Below, piece after piece: positions 38,392 to 44,838 of a DNA stretch of 64,000 nucleotides. The DNA lies in NCBI RefSeq assembly GCF_024497955.1, contig NZ_JANHKP010000004.1, positions 62,001-126,000 of the forward strand, in the 5' to 3' direction. This DNA comes from Streptomyces sp. C10-9-1 (GTDB lineage: Bacteria; Actinomycetota; Actinomycetes; Streptomycetales; Streptomycetaceae). The translations under genes and the position numbers were made by a program. The stretch's first letter is position 1. Each line of letters opens with the position of its first letter. The notes beneath the pieces were generated by a model. That model was not told the origin of the DNA. It made no database searches and saw only the letters and a list, made by a program, of their open reading frames with translations.

Positions 38392-38992
38392 GCAGGCTCT
38401 CGGGCCGCGGAGCGAGGATGTGCTGCCGACGACGGCCACGGCCGCCGTCAAGGTGGTCATCGTCGGAGGATTCGGTGTCGGCAAGACGACACTGGTCGGC
38501 TCCGTCAGCGAGATCCGGCCATTGACGACCGAGGAGACGATGACCCAGGCCGGGGTCGGCGTCGACGACACCGCGGGGGTGGAGCGCAAGACCTCCACGA
38601 CCGTCGCCATGGACTTCGGCCGCATCAGCATCAACGAGGAGCTGGTGCTCTACCTGTTCGGCACACCGGGGCAGCAGCGCTTCTGGTTCCTCTGGCGGGG
38701 CCTGTTCGAGGGCGCGCTGGGCGCGGTGGTGCTGGTGGACACCCGTCGGCTGGAGGTCAGCTTCGACGTCATCGGGCGGCTGGAGGAGCGCGGGGTGCCC
38801 TTCGTGGTGGCCGTCAACTCCTTCCCGGAGGCCCCCTCGTACCCGGTCGACGAGCTGCGGGGCGCACTGGACCTGCCCGCCTCCGTGCCGATCGTGCTGT
38901 GCGACGCGCGCTCCCGCACGTCCAGCAGGGATGTGCTCATGGCGCTGATGCACTACCTTCAGGCGCTCGCCACCGCGCAGGAGGTGGGCTGA
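38372..38992 (+). CDS. cvnD: Conservon small GTPase CvnD
   Basis: A 206-aa Ras-like/ATP-GTP-binding protein. The P-loop is GGFGVGKTT (about residues 31-39), the switch region has TTVAMDFG, and the G3 segment is LFGTPGQQRFWFLW. The G4 position is NSF in VAVNSFPEA rather than canonical NKxD, as in other CvnD proteins. It overlaps cvnC by 20 nt. The downstream terpene synthase starts 214 nt later with its own promoter-like element, so the conservon and the pathway may be separately transcribed. Confidence 0.94.
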   Translation: MDFRSSEQALGPRSEDVLPTTATAAVKVVIVGGFGVGKTTLVGSVSEIRPLTTEETMTQAGVGVDDTAGVERKTSTTVAMDFGRISINEELVLYLFGTPGQQRFWFLWRGLFEGALGAVVLVDTRRLEVSFDVIGRLEERGVPFVVAVNSFPEAPSYPVDELRGALDLPASVPIVLCDARSRTSSRDVLMALMHYLQALATAQEVG

Positions 38993-39090
38993 GGCGGGGC
39001 ACACGGGCATGCGGCTGCGACACCTGCCCCACTGATCGATTCTGGCCAACTCGTGTCCTCGATGTACCGATTCACTGCTGAATCGTCCTA

Positions 39091-39119
39091 TTGGATCGGC
39101 CAACACGGCTGAGTACGAT
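39091..39119 (+). promoter_or_regulatory. Sigma-70 type promoter for the terpene synthase gene
   Basis: TTGGAT (39091-39096) and TACGAT (39114-39119) are spaced by 17 nt, a close match to vegetative Streptomyces promoters. Transcription would start near 39126, giving an 80-nt leader. Confidence 0.6.
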
Positions 39120-39156
39120 GCGCAATAGTTGATCACTCTGTGGTGCAAGTTGCGCA
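39119..39156. promoter_or_regulatory. Inverted repeat TGCGCAA...TTGCGCA at the start-site region
   Basis: TGCGCAA (39119-39125) and TTGCGCA (39150-39156) are perfect inverse copies separated by 24 nt. The first half abuts the -10 hexamer, so a repressor could occlude the start site. Function is inferred. Confidence 0.45.
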
Positions 39157-39205
39157 TGTGACAACGCAGTTGACGCGCCGCACCCGCATCGAGAGGCAGG
39201 CCCCC

Positions 39206-40300
39206 GTGGACCCCGAGCTGACCGTTCCTCCGATCTACACGCCCATGGCGCCGGCGATCCATCCCCGGCACGCGGACATAGACGTCCAGACCGCGGCCTG
39301 GGCGGAGACCTTCCGCATCGGTTCGGAGGAGTTGCGCGCCAAACTCGTGGTCCAGGACATCGGCACCTTCTCCGCGCGCATCCTGCCCGAAGGCCGCGAG
39401 GAGGTCGTCTCCCTGCTCGCGGACTTCGTGCTGTGGCTGTTCGGCGTGGACGACGGCCACTGCGAGGAGGGGGAGCTCGGCCACCGCCCCGGCGACCTCG
39501 CGGGCCTGCTGCACCGGCTCATCCGGGTCGCGCAGAACCCCGAGGCGCCGATGATGCTGGACGACCCGCTCGCCGCGGGCCTGCGCGACCTGCGCCTGCG
39601 GGTGGACCGCTACGGCACCCCCGGGCAGACCGCGCGCTGGGTCGACGCCCTGCGCGAGTACTTCTTCTCCGTCGTGTGGGAGGCGGCCCACCGCCGCGCG
39701 GGCACCGTGCCCGACCTCAACGACTACACCCTGATGCGGCTCTACGACGGGGCCACCTCGGTGGTGCTCCCCATGCTGGAGATGGCCCACGGCTACGAGC
39801 TCCAGCCGCACGAGCGGGACCGGACCGCGGTGCGCGCCGCGGCCGAGATGGCCTCGTTCGTCATCACCTGGGACAACGACATCTTCTCCCACCACAAGGA
39901 GCGACGGGGCCCGGGCTACTACCTCAACGCGCTGCGGGTCCTGGAGCAGCAGGGGATGTCCACCCGGCAGGCCCTGGACACCGCGATCGCCCAGCGGGAC
40001 CGCGTGATGTGCCTCTACGTGCGGCTCGCCGAGCAGCTCGCCCGCGAGGGCAGCCCGCAGCTGCGCCGGTACCTGGCGAGCCTGTCCCACTTCATCAGGG
40101 GTGCCCAGGACTGGGGCATCACCTCGGTGCGCTACACCACCCCCGACGACCCGGCCGACCTGCCGCCCGTCTTCAGCGACACGCCCACCGACGGCCGCCA
40201 CGAGCCGCTGGGCATCCCCGCCGTCGACTGGTGGTGGACCCTGGTGCCGGCCCCCAGCACACCGTCCGGCAGCCGCAGAACCGCTGCGCGCACCGCCTGA
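39206..40300 (+). CDS. Class I terpene synthase (cyclase)
   Basis: Cyclises a prenyl diphosphate, probably farnesyl diphosphate, by metal-dependent ionisation. The 364-aa product has the acidic motif VDDGHCEE with Asp82 and Asp83, and the NSE triad Asn224, Ser228, Glu232 in NDIFSHHKE. A conserved effector-type Arg lies in RVDRYGTP upstream, and the terminal RY-type pair lies in SVRYTTP. No polyprenyl synthase is nearby. GTG at 39206 has AGAGGCAGG upstream; a GTG at 39140 would add 22 Arg/Thr-rich residues. A P450 begins 27 nt downstream, so the product is probably oxidised. The exact terpene cannot be predicted. Confidence 0.92.
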   Translation: MDPELTVPPIYTPMAPAIHPRHADIDVQTAAWAETFRIGSEELRAKLVVQDIGTFSARILPEGREEVVSLLADFVLWLFGVDDGHCEEGELGHRPGDLAGLLHRLIRVAQNPEAPMMLDDPLAAGLRDLRLRVDRYGTPGQTARWVDALREYFFSVVWEAAHRRAGTVPDLNDYTLMRLYDGATSVVLPMLEMAHGYELQPHERDRTAVRAAAEMASFVITWDNDIFSHHKERRGPGYYLNALRVLEQQGMSTRQALDTAIAQRDRVMCLYVRLAEQLAREGSPQLRRYLASLSHFIRGAQDWGITSVRYTTPDDPADLPPVFSDTPTDGRHEPLGIPAVDWWWTLVPAPSTPSGSRRTAARTA

Positions 40301-40327
40301 CGGCCCCCCAGCGGAAAGGATTCTCCG

Positions 40328-41686
40328 GTGTCCGTCGGAACCCCCTCGGCCGAACTGCGGTCGGTCCCGGTCGCCCCGGGAGCGGTCCCGCTCCTCGGCC
40401 ATGCCCTCAGGCTCTGGCGCGAGCCCCTCGGCTTCCTGTCGTCACTGCGCGACAGCGGCGACCTGGTCCGCGTCGACCTGGGAACGATGCCCATGTACGT
40501 GGCGACCTCGGCGGAGCTGATCCACGAGGTGACGGTGCGCCAGGCGCGCAGCTTCGAGAAGGGCCGCTTCTTCGACAGGCTCCGCCCCCTCGCCGGGAAC
40601 GGCCTCGCCAACTCCGACGGCGAGGTGCACCGCAGGCACCGCAGGCTCATCCAGCCGATGTTCCACCCGCAGCGCATCGCGGCGTACGCCGAGGCGATGA
40701 GCACCAACGCCCGCGCGCTGGCCGACTCCTGGAGTCCCGGTCAGGAGGTCGAGCTGGAGCAGGCGATGGCCCAGTACGCCATCGAGACGCTCGCGACGAC
40801 GCTCTTCTCGACGGACATGGGCCTGCCCGCGGTGGTCGCCATCCGCGAGAACCTGCCCGTGGTCCTGAAGAACCTGCTGGTGAGGGCGGCCTCGCCGAAG
40901 TTCCTCGACCGCTTCCCGATCCGCTCCAACCGCGAGTTCGACGCCGCCGCCGCGACCCTGCGCCGGGTCATCGACGAGGTCGTGGCCGAGACCCGCAGCT
41001 CGGGCGGGACCGGGCACAACGACCTGCTGTCGGTGCTCCTCGCGGCCCGCGACGACGAGACGGGCGACGGCCTGAGCGACGTCGAGGTGCGCGACGAACT
41101 GAGCACCCTCCTCTTCGCCGGCGCGGAGACCACCGCCGCCACCCTCTCCTGGACCTTCTACGAGCTCTCCCAGCACCCGGCGGTGGAGGAGGAGCTGGTC
41201 GCCGAGATCAAGGCCGTGGTGGGCGACCGCCCGGTGGGCGTCGCGGACGTGCCGAGGCTGGAGTCGGTGCGCCGCGTCCTCGACGAGGTGATCCGCCTGC
41301 ACGGCGTCACCATGCTCATGCGCCGCACCACGGCCCCCGTGGAGCTGGGCGGCTACCGGCTCCCGCCGGGCACCGAGGTGGGCTTCAGCCTGTACGCGAT
41401 GCACCGGGACCCGTCGCTCTACGAGAACGCCGACCGCTTCGACCCCGACCGCTGGCTGCCCGAGCGCCGGGGGACGATCACACGCCAGGCGTACATCCCC
41501 TTCGGCGCGGGCAACCGCAAGTGCATCGGCGACGCCTTCGTGTGGACGGAGGCGACCATCGCCCTGGCCACCGTCCTCGCCCGCTGGCGCCTGAGCCCGG
41601 CCCCGGGCCATGTCCCGAAGGAGGTCGCCTCGGCCGTGGCGCACGCGGACACCATGCCGATGGTGGTCACCCCGCGGGACGCCTGA
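40328..41686 (+). CDS. Cytochrome P450 linked to the terpene synthase
   Basis: A 452-aa soluble P450. The heme-thiolate motif is FGAGNRKCIG with Cys399; the I-helix oxygen-activating motif is FAGAETT; the K-helix ExxR is EVIR. The meander region FDPDRWLPER precedes the Cys loop. It starts with GTG 27 nt after the terpene synthase stop, so the two are presumably cotranscribed, and it most likely oxidises the terpene. No ferredoxin gene is adjacent, so an electron donor must come from elsewhere. Long, PDR-like CYP proportions suggest the terpene-tailoring type found in other Streptomyces cvn or terpene loci. Confidence 0.94.
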   Translation: MSVGTPSAELRSVPVAPGAVPLLGHALRLWREPLGFLSSLRDSGDLVRVDLGTMPMYVATSAELIHEVTVRQARSFEKGRFFDRLRPLAGNGLANSDGEVHRRHRRLIQPMFHPQRIAAYAEAMSTNARALADSWSPGQEVELEQAMAQYAIETLATTLFSTDMGLPAVVAIRENLPVVLKNLLVRAASPKFLDRFPIRSNREFDAAAATLRRVIDEVVAETRSSGGTGHNDLLSVLLAARDDETGDGLSDVEVRDELSTLLFAGAETTAATLSWTFYELSQHPAVEEELVAEIKAVVGDRPVGVADVPRLESVRRVLDEVIRLHGVTMLMRRTTAPVELGGYRLPPGTEVGFSLYAMHRDPSLYENADRFDPDRWLPERRGTITRQAYIPFGAGNRKCIGDAFVWTEATIALATVLARWRLSPAPGHVPKEVASAVAHADTMPMVVTPRDA

Positions 41687-41690
41687 GCCG

Positions 41691-41724
41691 CCCTCCCCGG
41701 GGCGCGAGGGCGCCCCGGGGAGGG
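41691..41724 (+). terminator. Terminator of the terpene/P450 unit
   Basis: A perfect 15-bp stem (41691-41705 with 41710-41724) around GAGG starts 4 nt past the P450 stop. Confidence 0.65.
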
Positions 41725-41761
41725 CACCCGGCGGCCCCGGGTGCGGCACGCGGGCACGACA

Positions 41762-41793
41762 AGGCGCCCCGGGGCCTCACCACCGGGGCGCCT
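41762..41793 (-). terminator. Hairpin after the small membrane protein gene
   Basis: An 11-bp stem (41762-41772 with 41783-41793) with a 10-nt loop lies between convergent genes and probably ends the minus-strand malQ-side transcript. Confidence 0.5.
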
Positions 41794-41846
41794 GTCCGGC
41801 GCGGGCGGGGGCGTACGGCGCCGTGGCGCCGGGCCCGCCCGGGCCG

Positions 41847-42077
41847 TCAGCTCTGCTTGCGGGACTTGTCGAGCACCATCACCAGGCCGGTGATGACGGC
41901 GAACAGCACGATCGGGGCCGCCACGAACAGGCCGAGGGTCTCGGCCACGCTCAGGCCGGTGCCCGGGTCGTCGCCGTCGTCCCGGGTCAGGGCGAGCGCG
42001 GGGGACGACATCATCAGCATCATCAGCGTCGTACCGGCCGTGAGGGCGCCGGCGCGCAGGGCGTTCTTCTTGTCCAC
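41847..42077 (-). CDS. Small exported membrane protein
   Basis: A 76-aa protein with an N-terminal hydrophobic signal-like segment ending SSPALAL (LRAGALTAGTTLMMLMMSSPALA) and a C-terminal membrane helix (LGLFVAAPIVLFAVITGLVMVL) ending DKSRKQS. The short middle, TRDDGDDPGTGLSV, would be outside the cell. GTG at 42077 is chosen; it has AGG adjacent, which is poor, and GTG at 42107 would add ten residues and overlap the malQ end. I recognise this as a small protein that often lies beside malQ in Streptomyces. Function is unknown. Confidence 0.75.
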   Translation of the reverse strand: MDKKNALRAGALTAGTTLMMLMMSSPALALTRDDGDDPGTGLSVAETLGLFVAAPIVLFAVITGLVMVLDKSRKQS

Positions 42078-42100
42078 CCTGCCAACGTAGCGAACGCGTG

Positions 42101-44266
42101 TCAGCACCGCGCGTCCGGGGGTGCCGTGGGGCCGTCCCCGCGGGACGCCCGGGGCCCCAGGGCCCCGATCAGCCGGTGCAGCCGGGGGGAGGCGGCCAGC
42201 TCCCCCAGGGTCACCGGACGGCCCTCGGCATCGGCGATCGGCAGCCGCCAGTTCGGGTACTGGTCCCAGGTACCCGGCAGGTTCTGGGGGCGCCGGTCGC
42301 CGACGGCGTCGGGCAGCCACACCCCCACCAGGGACGCCGGGGTCCCCGCCAGGTAGCGGTAGACCGCGCGGATGCCCTCCTCCTCGGCGCCGCCCCCGCC
42401 GTCCGCCTCGGCGAGCAGCCCCTCGCCGCGCAGCGCGGCCAGCCACTCCGCCACGTCCGCCGCGTCCCGGGCCCGCTCCTCCTCCAGCCCCTCGGTCAGC
42501 AGGCCCAGGCGGTGGCGCAGCTCCACGTGGCCGCCGGTGAGCCGGGCCGCGGTGGAGGGCAGGTCGTGGGTGGTGGCGGTGGCCACACAGCCGGCACGCC
42601 AGCGCCCGGACGGCAGCGGGGCGCCCGAGCCGGCCCAGTCGCGCTCGAACCACAGGACGGACGTCCCGAGGACTCCGCGCGCCGCGAGCGCCTCGCGCAC
42701 TCCCGGCTCCACCGTGCCGAGGTCCTCCCCCACGACCACGGCTCCCGCCCGGTGCGCCTCCAGCACGAGCACCGCGAGCATCGCCTCGCCGTCGTAGCGG
42801 ACGTAGGCGCCGTCGGTGGGCGGCGCGCCCTCCGGCACCCACCACAGCCGGAACAGGCCCATGACGTGGTCGACCCGCAGTCCCCCGGCGTGCGCCAGCA
42901 CGCCGCGCAGCAGCCCCCGGAAGGCCGCGAAGCCGGACCGGGCGAGCGCGTCGGGGCGCCAGGGGGGCAGGCCCCAGTCCTGGCCGCGGGCGTTGAAGGC
43001 GTCCGGCGGGGCGCCCACGGACATCCCGTCCGCGAAGACCTCCGCCTGCGCCCAGGCGTCCGCCCCCGAGGGGTGCACGCCGACGGCCAGGTCGTGGACG
43101 ACGCCCACCCCCATGCCCGCCTCGCGGGCGGCGCGGGCGGCGGCGGCGAGCTGGGCGTCGGCGAGCCAGGCCAGCCGGCTGTGGAAGTCGACGCGCTCGG
43201 TCAGCTCGCCCCGGGCCCGGGCGGTCTCCGGCGAGCGGGGGTCGCGCAGGCCCTGCGGCCAGGAGCGCCAGTCGGGGCCGTGGACCTCGGCGAGCGCGCA
43301 CCAGGTGGCGTGGTCCTCCAGCGCCGCGCCCTGCTCGGCGAGGTAGGCGCAGTACGCGGCGTGGCGGCCGGGCCCGAGCGGCACGGTCCCGAGGACCTCC
43401 AGCGCCTGGCGCTTGAGCTCCCAGACGGCGTCCCGGTCGATCAGGGCGCCCTTGCGCAGCACCGCGCCGCGCAGCTCCGCGCCCTTGTCCCGCAGCGCGT
43501 CCAGCCGGGCGCGCTGCGCGGGCTCGGCGTAGCCGTACTCGGGGACGTCCTCGATCCTCAGGTGCACCGGGTCGGGGAAGCGGCGGGAGGAGGGCCTGTA
43601 CGGGGAGGGGTCGGTGGGCGGCCCCGGCACCGCGGCGTGCAGCGGGTTCACCTGGACGAAGGACGCCCCGAGGGACCGTCCCGACCAGGCGGCGAGCTCC
43701 CCGAGGTCGCCCAGGTCCCCCATGCCCCAGGAGCGCTCGGACAGCAGCGAGTACAGCTGGACGAGGAAGCCGTAGCAGCGGCCCGGCGGGGCCGGGGCCC
43801 GGTCCGGCGCCACCACCAGGGCGGCGCTGCCGCTCCTGCCGTCCGGTGCCCGTGTGTGCAGCCGGTGGACGCCGAGCGGCAGCTCGCCCCACCCGCCCCG
43901 GGCGGCCGCCCGGGTGCCGGGCGGTCCTCCGGCGGCGGCCGGGGCGGGGGGCCCGGGAGTCAGCACGGCGCCGTCCTCGCAGACCACCTCCAGCTCCGTG
44001 CCCGGCGGCAGCGCGGCCAGGGCTGCGGGCAGCCCGGGTGCGCCGGGCCCCTGCCAGACGACGACCGCGTCCGGCAGCAGCCGGGCCGCGGCCTCCCGCT
44101 CGGCGCGGTCGAGGGCCGCGCGCAGCGCCGCGGGCGTGGCGGTGTCGACGCCCAGCGCGGCGAGGACGGCACGGACCGTGTGGTCCGGGACCGCGCGGGT
44201 GACGCCTTCGGACGGCGAGAAGGAGGTGGCGACTCCGTGCAGCGCGGCGAGCCGGGCAAGGCCCAT
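42101..44266 (-). CDS. malQ: 4-alpha-glucanotransferase (amylomaltase)
   Basis: GH77 enzyme that transfers alpha-1,4-glucan segments, acting in maltodextrin and glycogen use. The 721-aa product has an extra N-terminal domain of about 170 residues, common in actinobacteria, then the barrel start FLVQLYSLLSERSWGMGDLGDL. The catalytic Asp is in RVDHVMGLFRLWW, the acid/base Glu in VVGEDLGTVEPGVREAL, and the stabilising Asp in TTHDLPSTAA. WDQYPNWRLPI near the end matches the family. ATG at 44266 has AGAGGAG 6 nt upstream. It begins 13 nt after the repeat-peptide gene, suggesting cotranscription. Confidence 0.95.
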   Translation of the reverse strand: MGLARLAALHGVATSFSPSEGVTRAVPDHTVRAVLAALGVDTATPAALRAALDRAEREAAARLLPDAVVVWQGPGAPGLPAALAALPPGTELEVVCEDGAVLTPGPPAPAAAGGPPGTRAAARGGWGELPLGVHRLHTRAPDGRSGSAALVVAPDRAPAPPGRCYGFLVQLYSLLSERSWGMGDLGDLGELAAWSGRSLGASFVQVNPLHAAVPGPPTDPSPYRPSSRRFPDPVHLRIEDVPEYGYAEPAQRARLDALRDKGAELRGAVLRKGALIDRDAVWELKRQALEVLGTVPLGPGRHAAYCAYLAEQGAALEDHATWCALAEVHGPDWRSWPQGLRDPRSPETARARGELTERVDFHSRLAWLADAQLAAAARAAREAGMGVGVVHDLAVGVHPSGADAWAQAEVFADGMSVGAPPDAFNARGQDWGLPPWRPDALARSGFAAFRGLLRGVLAHAGGLRVDHVMGLFRLWWVPEGAPPTDGAYVRYDGEAMLAVLVLEAHRAGAVVVGEDLGTVEPGVREALAARGVLGTSVLWFERDWAGSGAPLPSGRWRAGCVATATTHDLPSTAARLTGGHVELRHRLGLLTEGLEEERARDAADVAEWLAALRGEGLLAEADGGGGAEEEGIRAVYRYLAGTPASLVGVWLPDAVGDRRPQNLPGTWDQYPNWRLPIADAEGRPVTLGELAASPRLHRLIGALGPRASRGDGPTAPPDARC

Positions 44267-44279
44267 GGGGACTCCTCTT

Positions 44280-44561
44280 CTACGCCCCCGGGCCGTCGAT
44301 GCCGCCCGCCGTGGCCGGCGCGGTGGGCTCACTGGTCAGGGGCGCGATGTCGGCGAGCGGGGGCTCGCTGGTGAGCGGGGCGGCGTGGGCGAGCGGGGGC
44401 TCGCTGGTCAGCGGGACGTCGTAGGCGAGCGGGGGCTCGCTGGTGAGCGGCGCGTCGTACGAGGTCAGGGCGGTGTGGTCGAAGGGGCAGGCTCCCGGGG
44501 GCGTCTGCGCCGGGACCTGTTTGGAGAGGGCGTCGAGCAGCAGCTGGGCCGATGCAGTCAC
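44280..44561 (-). CDS. Short protein with four 12-residue PLTSEPPLA repeats
   Basis: A 93-aa product of unknown function. Residues 1-37 form a leader-like region (TASAQLLLDALSKQV, a lone Cys25, ALTSYDA). Residues 38-85 are four tandem 12-residue units, each beginning PLTSEP: PLTSEPPLAYDV, PLTSEPPLAHAA, PLTSEPPLADIA and PLTSEPTAPATA. A Gly-rich tail follows. DNA repeats differ at synonymous positions (CTC/CTG, AGC/AGT), which argues that the peptide is selected. GTG at 44561 has GGAGTGA 8 nt upstream. The stop is 13 nt before malQ, so it is first in that operon. Leader plus repeats recalls multi-core peptide precursors, but no modifying enzyme is nearby. No signal peptide is seen. Confidence 0.72.
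   Translation of the reverse strand: MTASAQLLLDALSKQVPAQTPPGACPFDHTALTSYDAPLTSEPPLAYDVPLTSEPPLAHAAPLTSEPPLADIAPLTSEPTAPATAGGIDGPGA
44307..44450 (-). repeat. Four tandem 36-bp in-frame repeats
   Basis: Codes residues 38-85 of the repeat peptide. Units 1-3 are near-identical in protein and the fourth diverges after PLTSEP. Variation is largely at third codon positions. Confidence 0.85.
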
Positions 44562-44583
44562 GGGTGAATCACTCCAAGCGGGG

Positions 44584-44603
44584 CGTGAACGGTCGTGAAC
44601 GGT
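44584..44603. promoter_or_regulatory. Exact tandem CGTGAACGGT pair upstream of the repeat-peptide/malQ operon
   Basis: Two 10-bp copies abut each other, 23-42 bp before the GTG start. A period of one helical turn suits a regulator binding one face. No regulator is known for it. Confidence 0.4.
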
Positions 44604-44838
44604 CATTGAGGCCCTACCCCGTCGACGCGAACGCAGACGTACACGATCGGTCGACGTGTCCCGGGTCACACCGCGCGCCGGAGCCCGCCGCCCGGCCCCC
44701 GGCGGCGCACCCCGCCCCCGATCATCCACCACGGCGGGCATAAAGGGCACAACGACCACGCGCATTGACACCCCGACGGTGGTGGTGGTGGGCTCGAACA
44801 CCGGCCGGGGCGGGCGGGTTGGACCGAAGGGAGACCTC

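Noticed and set aside
44562..44838. DasR (dre) site for the GH84 gene
   Set aside because: No sequence close to the ACTGGTCTAGACCAGT-type palindrome is seen.
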